From: an uncultured Pseudomonadota bacterium
GTDB lineage: Bacteria > Pseudomonadota > Gammaproteobacteria > Steroidobacterales > Steroidobacteraceae
Reading direction: 5' to 3'
DNA: 64,000 nucleotides
NCBI GenBank assembly: GCA_903884105.1
Contig: CAISDJ010000016.1
Coordinates: forward strand, 1-64,000
The notes below the pieces were generated by a model, which was not told the DNA's origin, searched no databases, and was given only the letters and a program-made list of their open reading frames with translations. The position numbers were made by a program, and so were the translations under genes. Shown here piece by piece: positions 29,579 to 41,455 of this stretch; the first letter of the stretch is position 1; every line of letters begins with the position of its first letter.

Positions 29579-30910
29579 CTAACCGCCCGGCGCCGTTGGC
29601 TGCGAGCCCGCGCGAAGCCCCTGCCCCTGTTGGCTCGCGATCTGTGCCTGCTTGCGACCCAGCCAGAAACCGAGTGCAGCCCAGATCAACGCGAGCGGGA
29701 CGGCGACGCTGGTGAGCGCGGCCAGGCCCATGCCGAGCTTGCCAAGCCATCCTTCCGTCTGCGCCCCGACGACATCGCCGCCGCGATACACGAAAGTGTC
29801 TATGAAGGCCTTGGCTTTGTACTTGTCCTCGCGCGGGATGACGGTAAAGAGCGTCTCCCTCGCAGGACGCATGATCGCGCGCTGGGTGGCGCGGAATGTT
29901 GCATCGAAGAATACCAGCACCAACAGCGAACCGACAATGGCGAGGCCAATGAAACCGAGCGCGACGATGATCGGCACCAGCGCGAGCGACAAGGGGACGC
30001 CGAGACGCTTGATGACGTGCCCGGCCACGACGATCTGCAGCAGCAGCGTGGCGGTTTGGGTGGCGAGATCGATTTGCGCAAACACGCCCGTCCTCATGTC
30101 CACGTCATCGCCCAATGCCGCTACCATCTGGAGCCGCGTGAAGTAGATGAACGTGACCAGTATCGCCAGGATGAGTACGTAGACGGAAATGCCAAGCAGG
30201 AAGGGCGAGCTCAAGGCAGTGCGGAAGCCTTCCCACGGGCTGCCCCCGATGACGGAGCGCGTTTCTGCCGCGACGATGTCTGCGCCGGTGGCCTGGGTTG
30301 AATGCTCTGGCTGCAGGCGTGTGACGCCCCAAGCACACAGGACGGCGAGCACCAGGAAGCCCGCGCTGATGATGAGCAAGGCAGGCGCGCCCAACGGCTT
30401 GGCCAGCATCACGGCCAGCCACGAGCCGAAGATCGCACCGACCGTGCCGCCCGCTGCGATCACGCCAAAGATCCGCTTGCTCTGCTCTAGCGTGAAGCGG
30501 TCCGCCATCAACGCCCAGAACAGCATCGTCACGAAGAGATTGAAGACGCTGAACCAGACGTAGAAGACCTGGCCGGTCGTTTCACCGATCGCCTGTGGCG
30601 AGAAGACCAGCATCGCATAGAAAACGAGCAGGCTGAAGGTGAAGAACAGGTTGGTGGCGGCGATGAAAGCGATTCGCTTGAAGCGGCTGACGAGCCAGCC
30701 GAACGCCGGATTCACCAGCAGTGTCACGACCAGGGTGCCCATGAACAGCCAGCGGATGGCTTCGATCCCGCGCTGCATCCCGAGGGCCTCGCGGGCCGGA
30801 CGCAGGATCTGCAGCGCAGTCAGGATGCAGAAGAAATACAGGGCCGCCAGCAGGATGGGGCGGACTTCCTCGGACTTCACATTGAAGAAGCGCTGTAACA
30901 GTGATTTCAT
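29579..30910 (-). CDS. MFS-type / nucleotide exchange-like membrane transporter
   Basis: 443 residues from ATG 30910, which has GGAG 7 bp upstream; the open frame to 31048 is not needed. About twelve membrane helices. The opening VRPILLAALYFFCILTALQILRPAREALG, cut short here, and FYVWFSVFNLFVTMLFWALMADRF resemble the NTP/NDP exchange transporter (Tlc/AAA) group within the MFS superfamily. The RPARETLF motif recurs in the second half. Free-living bacteria carry such proteins with unknown substrates, so I do not claim ATP/ADP exchange. No functional neighbours. Confidence 0.8.
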   Translation of the reverse strand: MKSLLQRFFNVKSEEVRPILLAALYFFCILTALQILRPAREALGMQRGIEAIRWLFMGTLVVTLLVNPAFGWLVSRFKRIAFIAATNLFFTFSLLVFYAMLVFSPQAIGETTGQVFYVWFSVFNLFVTMLFWALMADRFTLEQSKRIFGVIAAGGTVGAIFGSWLAVMLAKPLGAPALLIISAGFLVLAVLCAWGVTRLQPEHSTQATGADIVAAETRSVIGGSPWEGFRTALSSPFLLGISVYVLILAILVTFIYFTRLQMVAALGDDVDMRTGVFAQIDLATQTATLLLQIVVAGHVIKRLGVPLSLALVPIIVALGFIGLAIVGSLLVLVFFDATFRATQRAIMRPARETLFTVIPREDKYKAKAFIDTFVYRGGDVVGAQTEGWLGKLGMGLAALTSVAVPLALIWAALGFWLGRKQAQIASQQGQGLRAGSQPTAPGG

Positions 30911-31067
30911 TCTGGCTCCGCTTTTTGCTCTGTTGCTGCCTGCCACCGTCAGGACAGGAGAATAGGCGGTTTCATCGTAGCCGGGGAGAGTCGCGCCGCA
31001 GGGAGGGCCGACGGGTATGTAAAGAAGTGTCAGCCAAGCCCGCCGCACCAGCTCGGAAGCAAGGCAG

Positions 31068-31703
31068 TCAGGCGTGCGGCAACAACGAGATGCCTCTTAG
31101 CAGGTCTGCCACCAGAGGCAGGAAGGACAATACCAGCAGCACGGCCATCGCCACATTGAACAGGCGGAGTTTCACCGGGTCCTTGAGCCAGTTGCGCAAT
31201 GCCATACCGAAACCTGCCCACACACTGACGCAGGGCAGGTTGATGGATCCGAAGACCAGTGCGACGACCAGCAGGCTTGCAACATAGCGAGAGGGATCGG
31301 TGTAGGTGGCAGTCGCGGCCAGGGCCATTGCCACGGCTTTCGGATTAACCCACTGGAAGAGGACGGCCTGCAGGAATGTCATCGGCTTTGCATGCGGGTT
31401 GCTGATGCCGCTGCCTACGGGACCGCTCGTCGCGATCCTCCATGCAAGCCAGCCCATGTAAAGAAGGCTGGCAAACCGCAAGCCCGTGTAAACCTGCGGT
31501 GCTGCCTGCAGCATCTGACCGATACCCAGACCGACGATCACCATCATGACGACGAATCCGATGCCGATCCCGAGCATGTGGGGAATCGTCCGCCTGAATC
31601 CGTAGTTCGCGCCGGACGCGAGCAGCATCAGGTTATTGGGCCCTGGCGTGATGGAGCTGGCCATCGCAAAAGCCATCAGGGGCAGGAGCAGTTCGCCTTG
31701 CAT
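31068..31703 (-). CDS. LysE family amino-acid exporter
   Basis: 211 residues with six predicted membrane segments. The LysE/RhtB signature is ASSITPGPNNLMLLASGANYG near the N-terminus, then a second conserved FLQAVLFQWVNPKAV. Such proteins export amino acids such as lysine, threonine or homoserine, or related compounds. Substrate undetermined. No LysR-type regulator adjacent. It begins 43 bp after the stop of prlC upstream on the same strand. Confidence 0.92.
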   Translation of the reverse strand: MQGELLLPLMAFAMASSITPGPNNLMLLASGANYGFRRTIPHMLGIGIGFVVMMVIVGLGIGQMLQAAPQVYTGLRFASLLYMGWLAWRIATSGPVGSGISNPHAKPMTFLQAVLFQWVNPKAVAMALAATATYTDPSRYVASLLVVALVFGSINLPCVSVWAGFGMALRNWLKDPVKLRLFNVAMAVLLVLSFLPLVADLLRGISLLPHA

Positions 31704-31746
31704 CGATGGGATTCCTGAACTGCGTGCGTCAGTCGGGTGCCTGGCC

Positions 31747-33756
31747 TTACGCAGCGAGGCCGAGCTGCCTGAGCAGGGGTTCGATCATGGGTTCACGGCC
31801 GCGGAACTCGATGAACGCCTCCATCGCGTCCTGGCTACCGCCCTTCTCCAGAATCGCGGACAGGAAGCGATGCGCCGTGCCCGCATCGAACAAACCGCTT
31901 TCCCGAAAGGCACTGAAAGCGTCGGCTGCGAGCACTTCGGCCCACTTGTAACTGTAGTACCCCGCCGCATACCCACCGGAGAAGATGTGCTGGAAGCTGT
32001 GTGCAAACCGGTTGAAGGCAGGCGGCTTGATGATGGCGACTTCCTTGCGGACGGCAGCGAGTGTCGCCGCGATTCCGCTTCCGTCGAGTGCTGATCCCCC
32101 GTGAATCCGGAGGTCGAACAGCGCGAACTCGATTTGCCGCACCGTCTGCAAACCAGCCTGGAACGTCCGCGAGGCTTGCAGTCTATACAGCTCCGCGCTT
32201 GGCAGGGGCTCTCCCGTGCCTACGTGACCCGAGATTAATGGCAACACTTCACTTGCCCAGGAAAAGTTCTCCATGAACTGACTGGGCAGCTCGACAGCGT
32301 CCCATGCCACGCCGTTGATCCCCGCGATGCTGGGGAAATCGACGCGAGTCAACATCTGGTGCAGGCCGTGGCCGAACTCATGGAACAGCGTGACTACTTC
32401 GGAATGGGTCAGCAGCGACGGCTTGCCTGCGGACGGAGGCATGAAGTTGCAGACGAGATACGCCACCGGCTGCGTGCCCCATGATTTGAGTCGGGCCCTG
32501 CCGATGCATTCGTCCATCCAGGCACCGCCGCGCTTGCGGGCGCGCGCGTACAGGTCAAGGTAGAAACTTCCCCGACGGGAGCCATCCGGTTCGAGAATGT
32601 CGAAGAACCGCACGTCCGGATGGTAGAGATCGACATCGCTTCTTTCGACGATGCGGGTGCCATAGAGCATCGAGGCAACGGTAAACAGCCCGGCAAGCAC
32701 CCGCGGCAGGGGGAAATACGGGCGCAATGCCTCTTCCGACAGGGTGAAGCGTTGTTGCTTCAGCTTCTCGGAGTAGAAAGCGATATCCCAGGCATTCAAG
32801 GTGCGTCCGGCGAACTGCTGCAGTTCGTCCAGCTCGCGTTGTGCCGCAGGGCGACTGAGATCCGCGACCTGTTTGAGGAAGGCCTCGACCTGCTGCACCG
32901 AATCGGCCATTTTCGTGGCCAACGAGTATTCCGAAAAGCTGTCGAAGCCGACCAGTCCCGCACGCGCGTGTCTCAACGCAAGGATCTCTTCCATCAAGGC
33001 AGAATTGTCCCATTGCGCCGGTCCCTGGTCGGAAGCGCGCGTTACCCACGCGGTATAGAACTCGCGGCGGAAGGTTTCGCTCACCGCATGCGTCATCGCC
33101 GCGAGGTAGTTCGGGGCATCCAGGCTGAATAGCCATCCTTGCAGCTGTTTCGCATCCGCCGCTGCCCGCGCACGTTCGATGATGGCGGCCGGCAGCCCAG
33201 CCAGTTCCGTTGCATCCGTGATATGCCGGTTCCAGGCGTTGGTGGCATCGAGCACGTTGTCGTCAAAGCGAGAGCACGCGGTCGACAGCCGTTCCGTCAG
33301 ATCCTTGAATCGCTGCTTCTGGTCGTCTGGCAGCGCGACTCCCGCAAGTCGAAAGTCACGCAGCGCCTTCTCCAGCAACAGACGCTGGCCTGCCGCAAGG
33401 TGCCCCCCTTCCTTCCCGAGGACGGTTTGATAGGCGTGATACAGGCGCTCGTTCTGGCCGAGATCCGTATACCAGGCGGTCAGCAGCGGCAGGCATGCGC
33501 TATATGCCACTCGCAGCTCGTCATTGTTCATCACGGCATTCAGGTGGCCGATAGGCGACCAGAAACGCCCGAGCCGGTGCTGCATTTCCTCAAGCGGCAC
33601 CACCAGCTCGTTCCAGCCCGATGCACTGGAGTCGAGCAGGGCGTTCAGCGCCGAGCGATGTTCGTCAAGCAGCCTTCGCAGCTGCGGCTCGATGTCTGCG
33701 GGGTTGATGCCCGTAAAGGCAGGCAAGCTCGAATCGAGCTGGGTAGGCTGGGTCAT
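31747..33756 (-). CDS. prlC: Oligopeptidase A (M3 metallopeptidase)
   Basis: 669 residues, the usual length. The zinc site is HEFGHGLHQML with the third ligand Glu downstream in AVELPSQFMENF. Substrate-binding residues lie in the long N-terminal helical part and in AAGYYSYKWAEVLAADAF. This cytoplasmic peptidase trims signal-peptide remnants and short peptides. It is divergent from the gamma-carbonic anhydrase gene, with a 136-bp spacer. Confidence 0.96.
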   Translation of the reverse strand: MTQPTQLDSSLPAFTGINPADIEPQLRRLLDEHRSALNALLDSSASGWNELVVPLEEMQHRLGRFWSPIGHLNAVMNNDELRVAYSACLPLLTAWYTDLGQNERLYHAYQTVLGKEGGHLAAGQRLLLEKALRDFRLAGVALPDDQKQRFKDLTERLSTACSRFDDNVLDATNAWNRHITDATELAGLPAAIIERARAAADAKQLQGWLFSLDAPNYLAAMTHAVSETFRREFYTAWVTRASDQGPAQWDNSALMEEILALRHARAGLVGFDSFSEYSLATKMADSVQQVEAFLKQVADLSRPAAQRELDELQQFAGRTLNAWDIAFYSEKLKQQRFTLSEEALRPYFPLPRVLAGLFTVASMLYGTRIVERSDVDLYHPDVRFFDILEPDGSRRGSFYLDLYARARKRGGAWMDECIGRARLKSWGTQPVAYLVCNFMPPSAGKPSLLTHSEVVTLFHEFGHGLHQMLTRVDFPSIAGINGVAWDAVELPSQFMENFSWASEVLPLISGHVGTGEPLPSAELYRLQASRTFQAGLQTVRQIEFALFDLRIHGGSALDGSGIAATLAAVRKEVAIIKPPAFNRFAHSFQHIFSGGYAAGYYSYKWAEVLAADAFSAFRESGLFDAGTAHRFLSAILEKGGSQDAMEAFIEFRGREPMIEPLLRQLGLAA

Positions 33757-33892
33757 GAGTCCGGTGTCAGGAAGTCCGCGAGCGTGGATAGGTGAATCAG
33801 AGGCGACCTAGTATTGGGCGGGCGACGTGCATTCTCAATAGAATAATGTGTGCCCACTCCCGGGCCAGGGCTCAAGCAGAGGTTCAGATTCC

Positions 33893-34417
33893 ATGAGCGT
33901 ACGTCCCTACCTTCATCATGTCCCGCAGCTCGGCGAGCGGGTATTCATCGATCCGTCTGCGGTCGTGATAGGGAAGACCAGGTTAGGCGACGACGTGTCG
34001 ATCTGGCCTACGTCCGTGTTGCGCGGCGACGTCCACGATATCGTGATTGGCGCGCGATCCAACGTGCAGGACGGCAGCATCCTTCACGTCACCCATGATG
34101 GGGAGTATGCCCCTGGGGGTCGATCGCTGATTGTCGGCACGGACGTGACGGTCGGGCATCGGGCAGTGCTGCACGCATGTACCGTCGGCAACTTCTGCCT
34201 GGTCGGCATGGGTGCAGTGGTTCTGGACGGAGCTGTCCTTGAAGACTACGTGATGGTTGGCGCTGGCAGCATCGTTGCGCCGGGAAAGCGGCTTGAATCC
34301 CGTGGTCTCTATGTTGGTAGTCCGGCGCGCCGAGTTCGCGACCTGACAGACCGGGAACTCGGTTTCTTGCCGTACTCGGCGGCCAACTACGTGAAACTGA
34401 AGAACGACTATCTCTGA
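33893..34417 (+). CDS. yrdA: Gamma-carbonic anhydrase family protein
   Basis: 174 residues from ATG 33893. Left-handed beta-helix built of hexapeptide repeats. The three histidine ligands appear in SILHVTHD and TVGHRAVLHAC. The missing catalytic Glu of Cam and the short length match the YrdA/CaiE/PaaY subgroup, whose carbonic anhydrase activity is variable. It converges with aroE, echoing the yrdA-aroE proximity in E. coli. Confidence 0.92.
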   Translation: MSVRPYLHHVPQLGERVFIDPSAVVIGKTRLGDDVSIWPTSVLRGDVHDIVIGARSNVQDGSILHVTHDGEYAPGGRSLIVGTDVTVGHRAVLHACTVGNFCLVGMGAVVLDGAVLEDYVMVGAGSIVAPGKRLESRGLYVGSPARRVRDLTDRELGFLPYSAANYVKLKNDYL

Positions 34418-34450
34418 TCCGGGGTCGGCCGTCCTGGCGGAAAGAGCCGA

Positions 34451-36393
<1,943 letters not shown>

Positions 36394-36405
36394 TTAGAAA
36401 CCGGA

Positions 36406-37017
36406 ATGAGCACACAACCTCCCCGCTGCCCCTGGGCACTCGCCGGAAACGATCACTACATCGCATACCACGACCATGAATGGGGCGTGCCGGTCCATGA
36501 CGACCAGGTGCAATTCGAATTCCTCATTCTTGAGGGGGCACAGGCGGGCCTGTCCTGGTCAACCATTCTCAACAAGCGGGGAGGGTATCGGGAAGCGTTT
36601 GCAGGCTTCGATGCCGCGCGTATGGCGCGCTTTGGAAAAAGGGACGTCGAGCGGCTGATGAAGAATCCCGGCATCGTGCGGAATCGACTCAAGATCGAGG
36701 CGGCGATCGGCAATGCGCGTCTCTATCTCAAGCACCTGGAAACGCAGGGAAGCTTTTCCGATTACCTGTGGGGGTTCGTGGGCGGGAAGCCATTGCAGCA
36801 TCGACTGAAGGCGGCAGGTGACACGCCGGTGACGACGGCGGAATCCGACGCGTTGTCGAAGGATCTCAAGAAGCGCGGCTTTCGCTTCGTCGGCAGCACG
36901 ATCATGTACGCACACATGCAGGCGACCGGCATGGTGAACGATCACCTGACCACCTGCTTTCGCCACAAGCCCTGCATGGCGCTGGCGAAGCAGCGCCCCA
37001 AGATGGCCGCTCCCTAG
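36406..37017 (+). CDS. tag: DNA-3-methyladenine glycosylase I
   Basis: 203 residues. Removes 3-methyladenine from DNA in base-excision repair. The family start RCPWA...YHDHEWGVPVHDD and the LEGAQAGLSWSTIL pocket are intact. The C-terminal NDHLTTCFRH, with Cys8, supplies the zinc-finger ligands typical of Tag. Single gene divergent from hemB. Confidence 0.96.
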   Translation: MSTQPPRCPWALAGNDHYIAYHDHEWGVPVHDDQVQFEFLILEGAQAGLSWSTILNKRGGYREAFAGFDAARMARFGKRDVERLMKNPGIVRNRLKIEAAIGNARLYLKHLETQGSFSDYLWGFVGGKPLQHRLKAAGDTPVTTAESDALSKDLKKRGFRFVGSTIMYAHMQATGMVNDHLTTCFRHKPCMALAKQRPKMAAP

Positions 37018-37036
37018 ATGACCCCGACCAGCACGA

Positions 37037-37885
37037 TTACTCGCCGATCAGCCACTCGACTCGAGTGGTGCCCGCGCCGGAAGGAGACAGGCGCTGGTGC
37101 AATGCCGGCAATACCACGCGCATGCGTTCATCGAGCTGCCAGGGTGGGTTGATCAGCAACAAGCCGGACCCGATGAGGCCGGTCGGTGAGTCGTGGGGGC
37201 GCACCGAAAGTTCGAGCACCAATGTCTTCCTGATGGCCGCCTCCACGATGGCGCGGTGCAAGCGCGTGCTTTCCCGTTCCGCCTTGAGCGGATACCAGGC
37301 ACAGAACATGCCGTTCGGCCAGCGCTGCTGTGCTGCCACCAGGGCCTTTGCCAGGTCATCGAATTCAGTAGTTGCTTCAAAGGGCGGATCTAGCAGTACC
37401 AGACCGCGATTCTCGCGTGGTGGCAGCTGCCCTTTGAGCGCAGCGTAGCCGTCTTCCTCAAGTACGGAGAGGTTGCGGCGGCCTTTCGTTGCCTCGCGCA
37501 GGAAGGCGGCTTCCTCCGGATGCTTTTCCACGAATACTTTCCGGTCTTCCTTGCGCAGCAGGCCAAGTGCGAACAGCGGCGAGCCGGGATAGAAGCGCAT
37601 GTCACTTGCAGGACCGCCCGCATTGAAGGTCCGAAGCAGGTTCAGGTAACGCTCCACTTCGGGCGGCATCTTGTCGGCGGTCACCAATCGCCCGATGCCC
37701 TCCACCCACTCCGCGCCGCGCGTCGCCTCCGAGGATCGCAGGTCATAGCTGCCTTTTCCGGCATGGGTATCCATGAAGAAGAGTGGAGCGGACTTCAAGA
37801 GCAGCCGATCCAGCAACGCTATGAGCACCACGTGCTTCAGGACGTCGCCGACATTGCCGGCGTGATAGGCGTGACGATAGTTCAT
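37037..37885 (-). CDS. rlmJ: 23S rRNA (adenine2030-N6)-methyltransferase
   Basis: 282 residues from ATG 37885 (family start MNYRHAYHAGNVGDVLKH). SAM-binding MDTHAGKGSYDL and catalytic LLDPPFE are present. It modifies A2030 of 23S rRNA. It follows hemF by 69 bp on the same strand. Confidence 0.95.
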   Translation of the reverse strand: MNYRHAYHAGNVGDVLKHVVLIALLDRLLLKSAPLFFMDTHAGKGSYDLRSSEATRGAEWVEGIGRLVTADKMPPEVERYLNLLRTFNAGGPASDMRFYPGSPLFALGLLRKEDRKVFVEKHPEEAAFLREATKGRRNLSVLEEDGYAALKGQLPPRENRGLVLLDPPFEATTEFDDLAKALVAAQQRWPNGMFCAWYPLKAERESTRLHRAIVEAAIRKTLVLELSVRPHDSPTGLIGSGLLLINPPWQLDERMRVVLPALHQRLSPSGAGTTRVEWLIGE

Positions 37886-37954
37886 GGTACTGCTGCGCCG
37901 TGATGCGAACTGGTAGAGGGGCGGGACCGGCAACGGCGGTCCCCATTGGGCTCG

Positions 37955-38884
37955 CTAGGACTCGAGTTCGACGAGCCAGTCTCGTGGCCGCAGATAGTCC
38001 GTGTACAGGCTTGACTCGGGAGAGCCCGGCTCCGGATGCCAGTCGTACTGCCAGCGCACCAGCGGAGGCAGCGACATCAGGATGGACTCCGTACGACCCC
38101 CCGTCTGCAATCCGAACAGTGTACCGCGGTCGTAGACGAGGTTGAATTCCACGTAGCGGCCGCGTCGATAGAGCTGGAACTGCCGCTCGCGCTCGCCATA
38201 GGCAATGTCCTTGCGTCGCTCGACGATCGGCAGGTAAGCCTTCAGGAAATGATCGCCCACGCTGCGCAGGTATTCGAAGGACCGGTCGAATCCCCACGCG
38301 TTCAAGTCGTCGAAGAACAGCCCGCCGATGCCGCGAGTCTCGTTGCGATGCTTGAGGAAGAAGTAGCGATCGCACCAGTCCTTGTGTTCGCGATAGACCT
38401 GGGAGCCGAACGGCTCGCACGCGTCGCGAGCCACCCGATGCCAGTAAACGACATCATCGGCGAAGGGGTAGTAGGGAGTCAGGTCGAAACCGCCGCCGAA
38501 CCACCACACGGGCTCCATCCCTGGCTTCTCGGCCATGAAGAAGCGCACGTTCGCGTGCGTCGTCGGGATGTAGGGATTGCGGGGATGGAAGACCAGCGAG
38601 ATGCCCGTTGCGCTAAAGCGTGCACCGGCTAGCTCAGGCCGGGCCTGGGTTGCCGACGGCGGCATCGCGTTACCCATCACATGCGAGAAACCGATGCCGG
38701 CTTGTTCGAAGACGTTGCCATCCTGCAGCACGCGGCTCTCGCCACCGCCGCCTCCGGGCCGCTCCCAGCGGTCACGACGGAAAGTTGCACCGCCGTCCGC
38801 GGCTTCAATCGCGTTCGAAATTCTGTCGTGCAATCCGCGCAGGTAGCTGATGACTGCGACAGTTTGGGGATGAAGGTCCGGCAT
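37955..38884 (-). CDS. hemF: Oxygen-dependent coproporphyrinogen III oxidase
   Basis: 309 residues. Aerobic oxidative decarboxylation of coproporphyrinogen III in haem synthesis. Conserved blocks: [20 protein letters not shown], shown in part, [21 protein letters not shown] and [18 protein letters not shown]. It starts 12 bp after topA, so it is probably in the topA transcript, and precedes rlmJ. Confidence 0.97.
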   Translation of the reverse strand: MPDLHPQTVAVISYLRGLHDRISNAIEAADGGATFRRDRWERPGGGGGESRVLQDGNVFEQAGIGFSHVMGNAMPPSATQARPELAGARFSATGISLVFHPRNPYIPTTHANVRFFMAEKPGMEPVWWFGGGFDLTPYYPFADDVVYWHRVARDACEPFGSQVYREHKDWCDRYFFLKHRNETRGIGGLFFDDLNAWGFDRSFEYLRSVGDHFLKAYLPIVERRKDIAYGERERQFQLYRRGRYVEFNLVYDRGTLFGLQTGGRTESILMSLPPLVRWQYDWHPEPGSPESSLYTDYLRPRDWLVELES

Positions 38885-38896
38885 GGGTAGGGTCCC

Positions 38897-41383
38897 CTAT
38901 TTCTTTGCAGGGTTCTTTTTTGCCGGCGCCTTCGCTTTGGACGCTGCCTTTGCGCCGGCTGTCTTCCCCACCTTGGCTGGCGCGGTCACCGCCCCTACCT
39001 TCTCGGGCACAACCGCCTTCGCTGCCGCTGGCCGAGCGCCTGATTTGGCAAATCGTCCTCCGCGCTTTGAGCGATCCGGTGCGGCGGCGAGCAATTCGCG
39101 GCACTCGTCCAGGGTCAATTTGTGCGGCTCACGGTCCTTCGGGATCTTGGCGTTCTTGACCTTGTCGGTGATGTACGGACCATAGCGTCCATTCAATACC
39201 TGGATACCGGCTGCCGGGAAATCGAGGATCGTGCGACTGGCATCCGCGATCTCTTTGGCGCGAATCAGTTCGAGCGCCTTGGGCAGGTCGATCGTGTAAG
39301 GGTCGTCTTCCTTGATCGAGACGTACTTCTTCGCTGCGTACTGCACATAAGGACCGAAACGGCCGATGGCCACTCTGATTGCGTCGCCCGACTCGGTCTT
39401 GCCGAGCGTGCGAGGCAGCTTGAACAGTTCAAGCGCGTCTGCGAGCGTCAGTGCGTCCATCTTCTGCGTGGCCTTCAGACTCGCAAACTTCGGCTTTTCG
39501 GGGTCGTCCTTGGTGCCCATCTGCACGAACGGGCCGTACTTCCCGTAGCGCACCGTGATTGGCTTGCCGGTCACCGGATCCTTGCCGAGCTCACGGGATT
39601 CGGAGACTTCCTCGCGCGTGACCGTGGCCCCGACATGATCGACCTGCTGCTTGAACTCCTTCCAGAAGCGCTCCAGGACGGGAACCCACTCTTCCTTGCC
39701 GTCTGCAATCTCGTCGAGATCGTTTTCCATCTTCGCCGTGAAGCCATAGTCGACGTAGTGCTCGAAATTGCGCGTCAGGAAGCGGTTGACGATCTTGCCG
39801 AGGTCGCTCGGGATGAAGCGGCGCGTCACGAGTTCCGCGTACTTCTTGTTGAGCAACGTCTGGATGATGCTGGCGTAGGTCGACGGACGACCGATGCCGT
39901 GCTCTTCCAGTGCCTTGACCAGGCTTGCCTCGGAGTAACGCGGCGGCGGCTCGGTGAAATGTTGCCCAGGGCGGATCTCGACCAGCTTGACCGTGTCGCC
40001 GACCTCGATGGGCGGCAGAATGCGATCTCCGTCCTCATCCACTGCGTCGTCCACGCCTTCCTTGTAGACGGCGATGTAACCGGCTTTCACCAGCGTAGAG
40101 CCGGTGGCGCGAAATACACCAGCTGCCCCCGCAAGGGAAGCGCTCTTGCCCGGAACGAGGTCGATCGCGACCGTGTCGAAGATGGCCGGAGCCATCTGGC
40201 TCGCAACCGCCCGCTTCCAGATCAGTGAATACAGCCTGAACTGGTCCGGATCGATCTTGCCCTCGAGGTGCTCTGGCGTGATGGATGCCGACGTGGGGCG
40301 AACCGCTTCGTGGGCTTCCTGTGCGTTCTTGGACTTGGTCTTGTAGACACGGGCCTCATCCGGCAGGCCTTCCGCGCCGTACAATTTCGCGATGACTTCG
40401 CGGATTTCCTTGATGGCCTCGGCAGCCATATTAAAGGAGTCGGTACGCATGTATGTAATGAGACCGACCGCGCCCTCGCCGAAGTCCACGCCTTCATACA
40501 GCTGCTGCGCAAGCCGCATCGTGCGCTGGGTACCAAACCCGAGCTTCCGGGCGGCCTCCTGCTGGAGCGTGGACGTCGTGAACGGCGGAGACGGATTCCG
40601 TTTGCGTTGCTTGCGCTCGATGGCGGCCGTCGTGAGCACGCCACTCGCCGCCTTCTCTACTGCTGCCCGCACCGCGGTCGCCTGGGCTTCGTTCGTGAAG
40701 CTGAACTGCTCGACCTTCGTGCCCCGATATTCGATGAGGCGGGTAGCGAAGGTCTGGTTCGACTTGTCCGCGTCGGCTTCGATGGTCCAGTACTCGCGGG
40801 CGATGAAGCGGGCAATCTCGTCTTCGCGCTCGCAAATCATCCGGAGGGCCGGGCTCTGAACACGACCCGCCGAAGCGCCCGGCAAGCCGGCCTTCTTCCA
40901 CAATAAGGGCGACAGGTTGAAACCAACGAGATAGTCGAGGGCACGGCGTGCCTGCTGAGCGTTCACCAGGTCGGTCGACACGCTGCGTGGCTGTTGGATC
41001 GCCTCGCGAACGGCATTGCGGGTGATCTCGTAGAACACGACCCGATGCACGTCCTTGTTGTCGAGCCCGCCCTTTTCCTTGAGCAGTTCGAGCAGATGCC
41101 AGGAAATGGCTTCACCCTCGCGGTCAGGGTCGGTAGCCAGATAGAGCGCGTCAGCCTTCTTCAGGGCTTTCGTGATCGCCTGAACGTGCTTTTCGTTCTT
41201 GTCGATGACCTGGTAGCGCATCGCGAATCGATTCTGCGGGTCGACGGCGCCTACCTTGGGCACCAGGTCGCGGACGTGCCCGTAGGAAGCGAGGACCTCG
41301 AAGTCCTGTCCCAGGTACTTCTTGATGGTCTTCGCCTTCGCTGGCGATTCGACGATGACGAGATTCCTGGTCATGCTTGCCAT
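38897..41383 (-). CDS. topA: DNA topoisomerase I
   Basis: 828 residues from ATG 41383 (ATG 41374 is the alternative). The toprim domain (LVIVESPAKAKTIKKYLG, DPDREGEAISWHL) and the active-site tyrosine in ITYMRTDSFN are intact. Instead of Cys4 zinc ribbons the C-terminus has three Topo_C repeats (YGKYGPFVQMG, IGRFGPYVQYA, NGRYGPYITDK). It ends in a Lys/Ala-rich tail of about 45 residues. Relaxes negative supercoils. The start codon lacks an obvious Shine-Dalgarno and sits 7 bp after the T-run of a terminator. Confidence 0.97.
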   Translation of the reverse strand: MASMTRNLVIVESPAKAKTIKKYLGQDFEVLASYGHVRDLVPKVGAVDPQNRFAMRYQVIDKNEKHVQAITKALKKADALYLATDPDREGEAISWHLLELLKEKGGLDNKDVHRVVFYEITRNAVREAIQQPRSVSTDLVNAQQARRALDYLVGFNLSPLLWKKAGLPGASAGRVQSPALRMICEREDEIARFIAREYWTIEADADKSNQTFATRLIEYRGTKVEQFSFTNEAQATAVRAAVEKAASGVLTTAAIERKQRKRNPSPPFTTSTLQQEAARKLGFGTQRTMRLAQQLYEGVDFGEGAVGLITYMRTDSFNMAAEAIKEIREVIAKLYGAEGLPDEARVYKTKSKNAQEAHEAVRPTSASITPEHLEGKIDPDQFRLYSLIWKRAVASQMAPAIFDTVAIDLVPGKSASLAGAAGVFRATGSTLVKAGYIAVYKEGVDDAVDEDGDRILPPIEVGDTVKLVEIRPGQHFTEPPPRYSEASLVKALEEHGIGRPSTYASIIQTLLNKKYAELVTRRFIPSDLGKIVNRFLTRNFEHYVDYGFTAKMENDLDEIADGKEEWVPVLERFWKEFKQQVDHVGATVTREEVSESRELGKDPVTGKPITVRYGKYGPFVQMGTKDDPEKPKFASLKATQKMDALTLADALELFKLPRTLGKTESGDAIRVAIGRFGPYVQYAAKKYVSIKEDDPYTIDLPKALELIRAKEIADASRTILDFPAAGIQVLNGRYGPYITDKVKNAKIPKDREPHKLTLDECRELLAAAPDRSKRGGRFAKSGARPAAAKAVVPEKVGAVTAPAKVGKTAGAKAASKAKAPAKKNPAKK

Positions 41384-41385
41384 GG

Positions 41386-41391
41386 ATTATA
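41386..41391 (-). promoter_or_regulatory. TATAAT hexamer directly before topA
   Basis: A perfect -10 sequence, formed where the terminator T-run meets the topA leader; two bases (CC) separate it from ATG 41383. No good -35 is visible 17 bp upstream, where the hairpin lies. If used, transcription would start near 41377-41380, and topA would be translated leaderless or nearly so from ATG 41374. Confidence 0.35.
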
Positions 41392-41418
41392 AAAAAAAGA
41401 AACCGCGGCAGGCCGCGG
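41391..41418 (-). terminator. Rho-independent terminator after smg, abutting topA
   Basis: Stem CCGCGG / CCGCGG (six pairs, 4-nt loop) at 41403-41418. On the minus strand it is followed by TTTCTTTTTTTT. It is 38 bp after the smg stop and ends 7 bp before the topA ATG, so it separates dprA-smg from topA or attenuates read-through into topA. Confidence 0.85.
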
Positions 41419-41455
41419 CACGATGTTCCTTACCATCCGGCGTCCCGTCCGCCGG

